A stretch of DNA of 64,000 nucleotides from Chitinophaga sp. YR573 (GTDB taxonomy: Bacteria > Bacteroidota > Bacteroidia > Chitinophagales > Chitinophagaceae): NCBI RefSeq assembly GCF_900110995.1, contig NZ_FOJF01000001.1:1691199-1755198 (forward strand). The letters run 5' to 3'. How positions within the stretch are numbered: position 1 is the first letter of the stretch; every line of letters starts with the position of its first letter. Below, piece by piece: positions 46,085 to 55,873 of this stretch. The translations under genes and the position numbers were made by a program. The notes beneath the pieces are model-generated. The model made no database searches. It was not told the origin of the DNA and was given only the letters and a program-made list of their open reading frames with translations.

Positions 46085-46417
46085 ATGAAAAATGCAAAAA
46101 TTATTTTAACAGCAATCGCTCTATTTGCTGTAGTGGGAGGAGCATTAGCATTTAAGGCCCAAAGGTTCACTCCTCTTCAAGCTTTTACCAGGATAGGCCC
46201 AATAATAACATCTACTACCATTAATGGAGTTGTGTACACTACAACAGTTCCATTGTGTACTACAACCGCTCTTTGGTTTAGTCTTGAAGGAGACTTGTTT
46301 CCTGCTTTTACAACTACAACAGAAGTACTAACAGGGAAATCTCCAATTGGACTTACAACTACATGGCAAGAATTAGTATGTACTCCAACTACCACAATTG
46401 TAACATTGCTTATTTAG
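46085..46417 (+). CDS. Array copy 3: small Thr-rich exported peptide
   Basis: 110 residues, the closest relative of copy 2. It has the same signal segment, the same PLCTTT and VCTPTTT cysteine sites and the same closing block TGKSPIGLTTTWQELVC. Differences cluster in the central stretch between the two cysteines (ALWFSLEGDLFPAF against DLWFSVDGDLLPVF). It has the conserved leader plus two downstream hairpins. Function is unknown. Confidence 0.75.
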   Translation: MKNAKIILTAIALFAVVGGALAFKAQRFTPLQAFTRIGPIITSTTINGVVYTTTVPLCTTTALWFSLEGDLFPAFTTTTEVLTGKSPIGLTTTWQELVCTPTTTIVTLLI

Positions 46418-46431
46418 TAAAAGAGGCAAGA

Positions 46432-46460
46432 CAGTAGTAGGTGAAGGAAACCTATTACTG
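46432..46460 (+). terminator. Hairpin after array copy 3
   Basis: An 11-bp stem with one G-U pair (46432-46442 with 46450-46460) lies 14 bp after the stop. Copies 4 and 5 have the same hairpin after their stops, for example near 47884-47911. Confidence 0.55.
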
Positions 46461-46516
46461 TATTGCATAAATTAAAGTACGCTACAAGGAGATAATCTCT
46501 GCGTAGCTATTAAATG

Positions 46517-46560
46517 AAGAGACTACTTATCTGCGTGGTAGCAGGTAAGTAGTCTCTTTA
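46517..46560 (+). terminator. Second hairpin terminator downstream of array copy 3
   Basis: A perfect 13-bp stem (46517-46529 with 46546-46558) ends in TCTTTA. A related hairpin follows copy 4 near 47968-48010. Confidence 0.6.
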
Positions 46561-47534
46561 AAAAGTTAAAAGAGAAATAATTGAACTGATATTGTTCAGA
46601 CTATATAATCTGGGTATACATAATGGACATCAATGGGAACACCGAATACCATAAGAGATAAATAAGATAAATTTATTCACCTCTAGTTTAACAATAGTTC
46701 GGTAATTTTTTTCACAGCTTCGTTTTGCAAAACGAATGTAGATAAATAAAGGTTTGAGAAATTAACCTTTTAAAAAGAAAAAAGCATTAGAGAAAGTATG
46801 TTTAGTACTGATCTCCATGCATTGGGCGAGGTGAAAGACCTTGTTATTATAAGTTTACAGGAATTGTCAAAACTCAGTTCTAATTTATGTTATCATTATT
46901 TGAAGTATAGTTAAGCTTATTGGTATGATACACGATATTAAATCTGGGTAGATTTGATAATTATTGTGAGAAAAGTATCCGATTCCATATGGAAGGGGGA
47001 TTTCATTTTCCCCAGATTCAATAGCCAAATTATAAAACATCATTGTGGTAAAGACCTTGTCGTGACCTTCGACCCCATTTATCTTCTTAGATGAGGCAAG
47101 TAAACCCCTGACTTAGGTTGTTGGTGGAGCAGTGTTAGTAACTATGCTTTAAAAGGATTGGAGATTGGTCGTTTAACTATAATAGATGCATTAGCAGAAA
47201 GTGCTATATCGCAGACTTAAGCTCAAAGCAGGGGGAACTCCTTTAAAAAATAAAAAAACCAAAGCTTTTCCCTATAAAAGGACACAAAGTTTTTATACCA
47301 GGTTTACCCGGATAATACGGGTTAAAAGGTTAAAAATAGTAACCAGTATTAATCTAGATTGGGCAAGGGAAGTTATTTATCTTATTATTATCCAGGTCTT
47401 GAACATAAATTTAAATAAGTTTCACGCTCAGGGATTTTTTTTGATGAATGGTCTTTGGAATGGATTATTATTCATCTGGATTCAATACAAACTAAGCAGA
47501 ATAATTTTTTGTAACCCAAATAAAAAACAAGATC
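46561..47534 (+). other. Gene-poor AT-rich spacer with decayed sequence before copy 4
   Basis: No intact gene is visible. Short coding-like pieces are present but broken by stops. The segment 47271-47318 is similar to 48228-48274 (CCTATAAAAGGA block), and the last 70 bp before copy 4 resemble those before copy 5. This suggests a larger unit was duplicated. A 134-codon frame at 47201-47605 runs through the spacer and out of frame into copy 4 and is not credible. Confidence 0.5.
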
Positions 47535-47867
47535 ATGAAAAATGCAAAAATTATCTTAACAGCAATCGCCCTATTTGCTCTAGTAGGAGGAGCACTAGCA
47601 TTTAAGGCCCAAAAGTTCACTCCTCTTCCGGCTTTTACCAAGATAGGACCCGTAGTAACATCTACAATTATTAATGGCGTTCTATACACTACAACAGTTC
47701 CATTATGCACTACAACGAGCCTCTGGTTTAGTGTGGAAGGAGACTTGTTTGCTGTTTTTTCAACCACGACAGAAATACTAACGGGAAAAACTCCACATGG
47801 AATTACGACTACATGGGAAGAATTAGTGTGTACTCCAACTACCACACTTGTAGTCCCATTGCTTTAA
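47535..47867 (+). CDS. Array copy 4: small Thr-rich exported peptide
   Basis: 110 residues with the array signal segment (KNAKIILTAIALFALVGGAL) and both cysteines (PLCTTTSLWF, LVCTPTTTL). It differs from copies 2 and 3 near the end (TPHGITTTWEEL and LVVPLL). Its upstream sequence is unlike that of copies 1-3: no TCCTAA module, but a TGGATTATTATTCATC-type segment shared with copy 5. It may be read from a different promoter or be silent. Confidence 0.72.
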   Translation: MKNAKIILTAIALFALVGGALAFKAQKFTPLPAFTKIGPVVTSTIINGVLYTTTVPLCTTTSLWFSVEGDLFAVFSTTTEILTGKTPHGITTTWEELVCTPTTTLVVPLL

Positions 47868-48287
47868 TAACATTTGTAAGACAATAGTAGGTGAAAGAAA
47901 CCTACTACTGTATTGCATAAATTGAAGTACGCTATAAGGAGATAATTGCGGCATAGCTATTAGATGGAGAGACTACTTATCTGCTTGATAGTAGAAAGTA
48001 GTCTCCTTTAAAAGTTAAATAAGGAATAATTGAACCTGTATTAATCGGATTATATAATCTTAGTCATAAGGGGCATCAATGGAAACTCCGAATCCCATAG
48101 GAAATGAATAAAATAGAGAAATGGAATTGCAATTACCTCTGTGATAGACAAAAAGAAAATCCTGATATGAAAAGGTCATAACGTAAACTTAAGCTTATCG
48201 TAAGGAAAAATTCCTATGGAATTATTACCTATAAAAGGATATAAAGCTTTTATAACCGGTTTATCTGGATAACGAAGTTGCTTACAT

Positions 48288-48647
48288 TTGTACAACAATG
48301 ACTGCAAAAAAGACAAAAGGACGCAAAGAAAGTATGATTTTGTCTTTAAAAAAGAAGCTTCGATGATGTTAGCATCTGGATACCCTGTACAAGAAATAAG
48401 CAAATCGCTGGGTATCGGGGAAAACTTGGTCTATCGGTGGAAAAATGATAATAACGCCGAAAAGGATAATAATAGCGAAAACAGCGCTTCTACACAATCT
48501 GATCTGTTCGTTGAAAATGAACAGATGAAGGCTGAATTGCGATGTACAGAACAGGAAAGAAATATTTTAAAAAAGTCGCGAGAATTAGTAAAGATCAATA
48601 CTGCGATAGATAAGTTGAAGATGAAGTATCTTCTCCAGCGCCAATGA
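48288..48647 (+). pseudogene. IS3-family OrfA remnant
   Basis: 119 codons with the OrfA helix-turn-helix of IS3 elements: RKYDFVFKKEASMMLASGYP, then QEISKSLGIGENLVYRWK, then a leucine-zipper-like part with ENEQMKAELRCTEQERNIL, and KKSRELVKINTAIDKL. The frame is open, but the downstream OrfB is destroyed, so the element is dead. It lies between array copies 4 and 5. Confidence 0.75.
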
Positions 48648-48744
48648 GAAGTATTGATTGTTAGTCACAATTGCTATTATGACTAGAAAAATAAGAAAAC
48701 GTCTCAGTTCAATTCTGCAAGCCAATCAATGGAAGATAAGGTAA

Positions 48745-49070
48745 TGTTTGTTTTTAAGGTAAATAAGCGTCGTTATGGCACCCAAAGGATTCTTGCTGAG
48801 TTAGAAGAACATCAGGGAATCAAAGCAAGTCCTTATAAGATCAAGAAGGCCTTGATCAGAATGGATTAAAAGCTATTCAGCTCAGATATTTCGTACATAA
48901 AACAACCAATAGCCTCGCATCCTACACCCTAAGTCCTAATCTGCTGAAGAAATAGGGATTTCCATCGAGCATTAATACAACATAGTAGGTGATATTATTT
49001 ACATCCCTATAAGCAGATGGAACATCCCACTATTTGTTTTTATAGATGGATTTATATTCGCACAATGGAG
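48745..49070 (+). pseudogene. IS3-family OrfB (DDE transposase) remnant
   Basis: Broken pieces in different frames match the OrfB order: RRYGTQRILAELEEHQG (from about 48768), KAIQLRYFVHKTTNS (about 48869) and VGDIIYIPISRWNIPLFVFI then DG (about 48987-49050), the last covering the first catalytic Asp region. Stop codons and frameshifts separate the pieces, and the C-terminal half is missing. Confidence 0.65.
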
Positions 49071-49278
49071 AGGTAAGCCAGCCATATTTGATACAACAGA
49101 TGAGGCGAGAATAATACAAAAAACAGGAGGTTATACCGACTGTCCCCAACAGTGCATCCATAAAGGAGGACTTGGAGAAGATTCTCTGATAAAAGAATTA
49201 CGAAATGGATTATTATTTATCAGAATTCGACACAAATTATGTAAAATAATTTTTTATACCCCGAGTAAAAATAAGATC

Positions 49279-49614
49279 ATGAAAAATGCAAAAATTATTC
49301 TAACAGCAATCGCTGTATTTGCTGTAGTGGGAGGTATATTAGCATTTAAGGTTCAAAGGTTCTCTCCTTTTCAGGCTTTTACTAGTGTAGGCTCAATAAT
49401 AACATCTACTACCATTAATGGCGTTGTATACACTACAATAGTTCCTCTATGTACTACAACAGCTCTCTGGTTCACTTATGATGGAGGCTTCTTGTCTGTT
49501 GTTTCTTCAACTACAATAAAAGTACTAACAGGAAAATCTCCAATTGGACTTACAACTACGTGGCAAGAATTAGCATGTACTCCAACTACCACACTTGTAT
49601 CATTGCTTCTTTAA
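49279..49614 (+). CDS. Array copy 5: small Thr-rich exported peptide
   Basis: 111 residues. The signal segment is slightly changed (AVFAVVGGILAFKVQRF). Both cysteines are kept (PLCTTTALWF, LACTPTTTL). The middle is the most divergent of the open copies (TYDGGFLSVVSSTTIKV). Its upstream segment matches copy 4 rather than copies 1-3, and the IS3 remnant ends about 150 bp before it. Confidence 0.72.
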   Translation: MKNAKIILTAIAVFAVVGGILAFKVQRFSPFQAFTSVGSIITSTTINGVVYTTIVPLCTTTALWFTYDGGFLSVVSSTTIKVLTGKSPIGLTTTWQELACTPTTTLVSLLL

Positions 49615-49740
49615 CAAAAGATACAATAATAGGTAAAAAAACCTATTAGTATATTGCATAAACTGAATTATAACACAAGGAGATAATTACTTGTGCCTAT
49701 TAAACGGAGAGACTAAATAGTAACCAGCAGAAACAGCATG

Positions 49741-49956
49741 GCAAATAAATAAACATCTGCGTACTGCTATCAATTTATCCGAGGCAGAAGATAACAATTG
49801 ATCTTTCATTTCTTCAACCTTGCAGCAAGTCATCCTAATAGATTAACAAGTAGATTATTTATAATTCAAAAATAACAGCAACCAATGGGAAAAAGTTAGG
49901 AGATAAGAGGGAATATTGGAGAGTAAAAATAAAACGGGGCTGGCTTTTCAATATAG
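49741..49956 (-). repeat. Inverted copy of the array promoter/leader module
   Basis: The minus strand here reproduces about 200 bp of the module found before copies 1-3: TCCTAAC (49895-49901), 20 bp, TATTTTTG (49867-49874), then the same ATAATCTACTTGTTAATCTA leader segment. It points leftward into array copy 5, so it could produce an antisense transcript; it may equally be the relic of an inverted copy that lost its gene. Confidence 0.65.
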
Positions 49957-49975
49957 TCTTATGTTAAAAAAGAAT

Positions 49976-50023
49976 ATGGCTTTGAGATGACATGTAACTT
50001 TAATTACAAAATCTCAAAGCCAT
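49976..50023 (-). terminator. Terminator of S9 peptidase 3
   Basis: A perfect 13-bp stem ATGGCTTTGAGAT/ATCTCAAAGCCAT (49976-49988 with 50011-50023) is followed on the minus strand by ATTCTTTTTT. Confidence 0.75.
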
Positions 50024-50053
50024 AAATCACAAAGCACTTAAAGTAAGTGCCTA

Positions 50054-52729
50054 TTAATAGCCAGCATCAATTTTCCCTCTTGTGCTATCCTGTTCAAGAC
50101 CCGATCGTAATCCTTTGAATTTTGCAGGGATCCCCCCAGTCATCCATGTTGGGGGCGGTTCATTTTTCAGATAGTGGCCAAAGAACTGTTGCGTGCGAAT
50201 CGTAAAATCAAGTATGCAGTCAGGGTCAGTAAGTGAATGTCCTTGTCCATCATATTGCAGCATCCATACAGGTTTTTTAAGTCGTCGCAAGGCCGTGAAC
50301 AGTTCCACTGCCTGTGTAAAAGGGACTGCTCCATCATCTTTATTGTGCATGATGAGCAAGGGGGTATTTACTTTGTCAACCTTAAATATTGGAGAATTTT
50401 CGACGTAAAGATCTGGTCGATCCCAAGGTGTGGCCCGCAGGTTGATTTGGCTTGTTTCGTAAAAAAATGCGAAGCTTTGTTCTCCAAATCCAAGCCCTCC
50501 ATAATGGCTTATCATATCAGATGGGCCAGCCCCTTCCTGCGCAGCAGCAAATAATGTTGTATGCGTAATCAGATAATTGGTTTCATATCCCCCAAAGCTA
50601 TGTCCTTGTAGTCCCATTTTGTTGGCATCTACCCAGGGAAATGTGCTTATATATTTAGCAGCAGATACTACTGCATCAACCGCTCCTTGCCCAGTGTGTC
50701 CCGGTAGATAATAAATGTCTGGTATAAATATGAGGTAACCGTTACTGACATACCAAGGAATGTTTAATTCTTCTTTAGACAAGCCTGGTTTTCGGAACAT
50801 ATATAGTTCATGACTGCGTTTTTCATAGTAATGAAATATGATTGGATATTTTTTTCCAGGATCAAAGTTCTCTGGTTTGTAAAGGATGCCATCAGCGATA
50901 CGTCCGTCAGGCATTTTCCAGTGATGCAACTCCGTCGTCACCCAGTTATAGTCCTTCTGTGGTTGAATATTTGAAAGGATAATAAATGACTTAAAGTCTC
51001 TGGTGGCTAAAAGATTAGGAGCTTGTGTAGCGCTCATGCGCTGCACGAGATATACAGGGGCATTTTTTGCTCTAATGGGAGGAGGTAGGCTCGGAGCAAT
51101 GAATATCCTCGGGAAATAAAATAGGTAAGGCTCCATATTACCTAACACTGGGGAGGACTTCTTTTGCAGTTGTATTTTCCAGAACCCATTATACTTATTG
51201 TTTCTATCGAATGCTGCGAGCAATAAGGTATCTGTAGAATGTATTGGATTGAAACTGTTTTTAGTAGCAATTATACGGAATATAATATTGTGACTCTTAC
51301 CATAACCTGCTGTGATATTCTGTGGTGTTTTTCTCCCAAAGGGGTCTATCAACCAAATGTCATAACGGTCATAAATAAGTAGGGCACTGTCATCGATTAA
51401 CCATCCAGCGATACCGAAGTTATAGCCAAGGGCTACTAATGCATGATGTTCATCATTATACCAAGCTACATTGATGGCTTGTGTAATGTTACGGGTGATA
51501 CCCGTGGATATCTCATAACTGAAATAGTTTTTTAATGCAGAATCGTACCAGATGACAAAATGTTCACTGGGCGAAAGGTCAGGTGGAGGCGAGAAAGTAG
51601 AAGAGTGTGGGATAACGGTTTTATGACTACCATCGCGAGTAGATTTGAGGAGGTATGATGTTACATCATCTTTGTTCCAATAGGATTCATTATTATTAAT
51701 GATGTTGCGAATCAGTACATATCGACTCCCTCTATTGCCACCGGTAGTGAGAACCAATGCGGTATCCATACTTTCCAGTTGTATAATGGAACCGGTAGTC
51801 GTTGATGTTACCGCAGCATAAGTTCGATAGGATAATCGGGAAATATTCTCGAGTTGTTGAGCTTGCAGGTACTCGTCTCTATAATTCCAAATATTTACTT
51901 TTGGGGTTATCACGGTACTGTCAGGTTGTATGATGGGAAGGATCTTATCTTCTGCAAGTTTAAAGAAAATGTGCTCCCCATCAGTACTGAAACGAAGTGT
52001 TTCATTTGCGATTGTTAATCTTGGACCTAGATCTGAAGCATGATTAGTAACAAGACAGGTTGCGCTGTCCATTCCTGATTGATAGTAACGCAGGGAATAG
52101 CCTTGCTCGTATGGGGTGAAAAAGGCGAGCCTTGTGCCAGTGTCATCAAAGGTGATATTACTTGGAGGAGAATCATGCAAAATTACTTTCTCATTACAAC
52201 TAGGCAGGGATACCCATAGCAGGGAGGTGTCAGTTAGTATCAACAACACATTTCCCTGTGTATTAAAACGGGCCTCAGTTGCACCCGAATAACATTTTTC
52301 TCTACCAGAAATAAGGTCTTTAAGTATGATGTCTTCATGCAAATTATAGGCAAGCCATCGTCCATTACCATTTTCGGGTACTACAAAGCCCCTTCCATCT
52401 TTGATATATTGTATAGCGTTTGCTCCAGTATGAAAGATCCCCATACCTTCAGAGGTACTTAATATCAAATGCCTACTATCTTCTGTGAACACTGCATTGC
52501 CTCCATCAGAGAATTCCTCTTTATATTTTCCATCTGTAGTGCAAATAACCAACATGTTCTTTGTTTTTTCAGAGCCATATTCGTACCATGCATATTTCCC
52601 ATCATTACTAATGTTATAGTTACGAAGTGCAACCCATGTTTTGTAGGTATCATTATCTATGAGTTTCTTTTGTGCTATAATGCTGACACCGCAACAGCAG
52701 AACATGCAGGTGAATAAAAATTCTTTCAT
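50054..52729 (-). CDS. S9 family serine peptidase, paralogue 3
   Basis: About 891 residues from the ATG at 52729, which gives a signal peptide (KEFLFTCMFCCCGVSIIAQ) like its paralogues; a longer frame to 52843 would begin upstream of the likely promoter. Beta-propeller-like repeats are followed by the hydrolase domain: catalytic Ser in GHSFGGYE (about 710), Asp in NKDDGAVPF (about 797), His in DGQGHSLTD (about 831). It faces the peptide array convergently, as S9 paralogue 2 faces peptide c. It also has the conserved ending QQFFGHYLKN then PTWMTGGIP. Role: processing or degradation of exported peptides, by inference. Confidence 0.9.
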   Translation of the reverse strand: MKEFLFTCMFCCCGVSIIAQKKLIDNDTYKTWVALRNYNISNDGKYAWYEYGSEKTKNMLVICTTDGKYKEEFSDGGNAVFTEDSRHLILSTSEGMGIFHTGANAIQYIKDGRGFVVPENGNGRWLAYNLHEDIILKDLISGREKCYSGATEARFNTQGNVLLILTDTSLLWVSLPSCNEKVILHDSPPSNITFDDTGTRLAFFTPYEQGYSLRYYQSGMDSATCLVTNHASDLGPRLTIANETLRFSTDGEHIFFKLAEDKILPIIQPDSTVITPKVNIWNYRDEYLQAQQLENISRLSYRTYAAVTSTTTGSIIQLESMDTALVLTTGGNRGSRYVLIRNIINNNESYWNKDDVTSYLLKSTRDGSHKTVIPHSSTFSPPPDLSPSEHFVIWYDSALKNYFSYEISTGITRNITQAINVAWYNDEHHALVALGYNFGIAGWLIDDSALLIYDRYDIWLIDPFGRKTPQNITAGYGKSHNIIFRIIATKNSFNPIHSTDTLLLAAFDRNNKYNGFWKIQLQKKSSPVLGNMEPYLFYFPRIFIAPSLPPPIRAKNAPVYLVQRMSATQAPNLLATRDFKSFIILSNIQPQKDYNWVTTELHHWKMPDGRIADGILYKPENFDPGKKYPIIFHYYEKRSHELYMFRKPGLSKEELNIPWYVSNGYLIFIPDIYYLPGHTGQGAVDAVVSAAKYISTFPWVDANKMGLQGHSFGGYETNYLITHTTLFAAAQEGAGPSDMISHYGGLGFGEQSFAFFYETSQINLRATPWDRPDLYVENSPIFKVDKVNTPLLIMHNKDDGAVPFTQAVELFTALRRLKKPVWMLQYDGQGHSLTDPDCILDFTIRTQQFFGHYLKNEPPPTWMTGGIPAKFKGLRSGLEQDSTRGKIDAGY

Positions 52730-52816
52730 CATATTATAATTACAAAAGTTTGATTGAAGAATAACAATAATTGCAAGGGTACATGCGCATGAGATGTAAA
52801 ATATTACATGCCTAAG

Positions 52817-52852
52817 GAATGTTACCTTGGAAATAGCTGCCAAAAATTAGGA
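52817..52852 (-). promoter_or_regulatory. TCCTAA-type promoter of S9 peptidase 3 (weak -7)
   Basis: On the minus strand: TCCTAAT (52846-52852), 21 bp, TAACATTC (52817-52824), a poor -7 match. It would give a leader of about 80 nt to 52729. Confidence 0.35.
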
Positions 52853-52926
52853 GAGTGGGATATTTCCACCATCGGTACAAAAGGGATAACCATTCTCCCG
52901 ATTATATAATTCTGCTGAATAATTCA

Positions 52927-55590
52927 TTAATTCCAAGTTTTTTTCCCATTATTCATTTTCTCCAATGCATCTTTAAACGTTATATCCTCAGGAAGCAGGT
53001 GCAGTGCTTTTTTCTCCCACTTAATAGCTTCTTCTTTGTACCCCAGTTTATAGAGTAGATTAGCGTATGTATCCATATAATTTGGATTAGCTTGCATTTG
53101 CAAACTATTTTTACTCCAGGTTAGCGCCGCACGTAACATTGTCCTGTCGGTTACGTTTTCAAATATATCCCATGCAAACCTATTCAGATCTTGAGAAGAT
53201 ATACGTACCGAATATTTTTTCATCAACAGTGTAGCAGATGCAAAAAGGCTATTCCAGTCCCTTACGTTATGGCTATGTATTGCTTTTGTATACCATATAG
53301 CCTCTTCTCCTGCTAAACCATATTTGGCCACTATTTCTCTTTCTAAAATCTTCCAGTCAGGTATAACATTTATAGAGGATAACAGTGGTCTGATTTCATT
53401 GTTCGAAATAATGGATTTTACTTTATTCATTGCCTTGTTTGGGCCCAGTACCTGGTCTACCTTTTCTGGGTTATTGAGTAAGATGTCAAAGCCAGGATCT
53501 TGTGTAGTTTTGGTAAACTTTTGTATAAAAGTAAGATTATCATAAGTGAAAGGATCTGACATACCTTGTATATAAGTATTGCAAATTAACCCAGCATTGG
53601 ATTTATCATTCAGCCTTGTAGCCATCAAGGAAAGTCCTCGTAGGAATTGAGGATCTTTTTTTCCTTGAAAGTATTGTTGTAGCATGGCCCCATATTGCAA
53701 ATCTGGGTTGGCGGTATCGGCTACTTGTACGTTAAACATACCACCTGCGGTGGCATATTTTTCCGACTGTGGTAGTAGCAGAGAATGTATTTTTCGAAGT
53801 TTTTCTGCCGGAATTTTTATCACCTTACGATCGTAGGTCATCATACCGTTTTCTTCCGTTTCCACATCAAATGGCTCGGTATAAATGGAGGCGGAAAGAC
53901 CTTCTACTTCGTATACTTTCAAGCGTTGTAGCATGGAATCATACTTGAGTGAAAATACTGCAGCAGGTACTTGCAGATATCCCCATCCCTCCGTATCGTT
54001 CCACTGATGCTTTGATATAGGAATACGTATGCCACCCCATTCACCAAGTACACATGCTTTGCCAGGTAATACAGGGGCAATGTTGGGACCGGGATATTCG
54101 TGAATATCGGTTAGATCACTACCAAGCCATTTCTGATTCAGATTCCAAGGAGCTCCCTGATCATAATTTTCTCCGGTATGGCCGTTTACAATACGTGAAG
54201 GGTCTTCATTTTTCATCCATTGAGTCAGGCGTTGTTGATCATATCTTGCCCAGCCTTCATTGAACAACACCCATACCACGATACAAGGATAGTTATGCAA
54301 CTGGGCCATATTCTCCTTATTCTCTTTTTCAAACTGGGCTTGTGCATCAGTAGTACCATCGGCACAAGTAACCATATCCTGCCATACTAGTATCCCCATT
54401 TTATCTGCATGATAGTACCAACGAGCGGGTTCCAGTTTGATGTGTTTGCGAATGGTATTAAAACCCATATTACGGATGGCCATGATATCAAACTTCAGGG
54501 CCGCATCAGTAGGAGCAGTATAGAGCCCCTCCGGCCAGAAGCCCTGGTCCAGCACACCCAGATTGTAAGTGTATTTATTATTAAGGAAGATGCGGTCAAT
54601 GCCCTTTTCGTCTTTCTTTATTTCGATTTTACGCATACCAAAATAACTGCCTACAGTATCTATTACTTTACCTTTATAAAGCAAACGCACATTCAAATTA
54701 TATAAGTACGGATTATCCGGGCTCCACAGCTGCATATTAGGAATAGGTAATAGTAAGTCTGTGTTGACGGGCCCCTTTATGATACTCCCATTGGCTACTA
54801 TAGCTTCTATTGTGTAATCCCTAGTATTCTCATTTGTATTGACCCACAGACGCAGGTGACCACTATCAATATTAGGCGTCATATATAAGCTCCGGATATA
54901 TGCAACTGGTACCGTTTCTAACCAAACTGTTTGCCAAATACCACTACTGGCAGTATACATAATATTTCGTGGCTCCAGCACTTGCTTGCCGTGAGGATTA
55001 GGTCCCTGGTCTGTAGGGTCGTACACAGTCACGATCAAGTCGTTATTGCCATTTTTGAGCGCATCGGTGATATCAAATGAGAAATTCTGATAACCACCAG
55101 TATGTCCACCTACTTCCTTGTTGTTTATGTATACAGTAGCCTGCCAGTCGACCGCTCCAAAGTGTAGCAGGACACGTTTGCCACCTTTGATATTGGGTTT
55201 AACAATACTTCGTTTATACCACAGGCGCTGAGTGGGAAGTAAAGGCCTCTTTACTCCTGAGAGTGCCGATTCTAATGGAAAAGGAACCAAAATTTGGCCG
55301 TCATATTGGGTAGGCTGGACGGCATTTTTTTTTGTAATCGCATATTGCCAAAGACCATTCAGATTTTGCCATTCATTGCGCACCATCTGTGGACGGGGAT
55401 ATTCAGGAAGTACATTTAATGGAGTAACGTCCTCTGCCCAACGGGTTTGTATAGGTACAGGTTGCATTTTCCATTCGCTAGTCGAAGCCATGAAGCCTAC
55501 CTGTTGTTTGGGATTAATTTGGGCATATGTATAAACCTGTGTAATACAAACTATAGTACAAAACAGGAGCATTCTTTTGATTCGTTTCAT
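52927..55590 (-). CDS. GH2 family glycosidase with long helical tail domain, paralogue 3
   Basis: An 887-residue exported protein (signal peptide ending TYAQ). GH2 core residues about 40-605: LWYKRSI, LHFGAVDWQATVYINNKE, acid/base Glu in LFNEGWA, nucleophile Glu in LGEWGG. The tail domain (about 625-887) is the longest version: ADTANPDLQYGAML, QGKKDPQFLRGL, TQDPGFDIL, YGLAGEEAIWYTKAI, ALTWSKNSLQMQA and TYANLLYKLGYKEEAIKW. Its last 80 residues match the end of the thioredoxin-tail protein at 30638, a part missing from GH2 paralogue 2. It is followed on the same strand by S9 paralogue 3. No TCCTAA promoter is visible upstream. Confidence 0.9.
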   Translation of the reverse strand: MKRIKRMLLFCTIVCITQVYTYAQINPKQQVGFMASTSEWKMQPVPIQTRWAEDVTPLNVLPEYPRPQMVRNEWQNLNGLWQYAITKKNAVQPTQYDGQILVPFPLESALSGVKRPLLPTQRLWYKRSIVKPNIKGGKRVLLHFGAVDWQATVYINNKEVGGHTGGYQNFSFDITDALKNGNNDLIVTVYDPTDQGPNPHGKQVLEPRNIMYTASSGIWQTVWLETVPVAYIRSLYMTPNIDSGHLRLWVNTNENTRDYTIEAIVANGSIIKGPVNTDLLLPIPNMQLWSPDNPYLYNLNVRLLYKGKVIDTVGSYFGMRKIEIKKDEKGIDRIFLNNKYTYNLGVLDQGFWPEGLYTAPTDAALKFDIMAIRNMGFNTIRKHIKLEPARWYYHADKMGILVWQDMVTCADGTTDAQAQFEKENKENMAQLHNYPCIVVWVLFNEGWARYDQQRLTQWMKNEDPSRIVNGHTGENYDQGAPWNLNQKWLGSDLTDIHEYPGPNIAPVLPGKACVLGEWGGIRIPISKHQWNDTEGWGYLQVPAAVFSLKYDSMLQRLKVYEVEGLSASIYTEPFDVETEENGMMTYDRKVIKIPAEKLRKIHSLLLPQSEKYATAGGMFNVQVADTANPDLQYGAMLQQYFQGKKDPQFLRGLSLMATRLNDKSNAGLICNTYIQGMSDPFTYDNLTFIQKFTKTTQDPGFDILLNNPEKVDQVLGPNKAMNKVKSIISNNEIRPLLSSINVIPDWKILEREIVAKYGLAGEEAIWYTKAIHSHNVRDWNSLFASATLLMKKYSVRISSQDLNRFAWDIFENVTDRTMLRAALTWSKNSLQMQANPNYMDTYANLLYKLGYKEEAIKWEKKALHLLPEDITFKDALEKMNNGKKTWN

Positions 55591-55873
55591 TGGTTGATTT
55601 TTTATGGTATATATACATTATTGTTCCATTTAACAAGCTGTTTTACTACTTCAGATCAATGCAAGCTTGCATTTTTGACAATGCGAACTCTTCACTTTTC
55701 ATACATTAATAAATACTCTTCCGAACATTACTATAAAGTGACAAATAGAAGTTTGTGGCGGGAAAAACATGGAAAAAATAACCAAGTAAATTATAGGATC
55801 TTAGTTGCATAAACACTGAGATCATAACACTTGCTACCCCGATTTTCTCAATCTCTCATTTTTTTCTTTTTGC

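Noticed and set aside
47201..47605. 134-codon frame running into array copy 4
   Set aside because: It overlaps copy 4 out of frame, and its composition matches decayed spacer rather than a protein.
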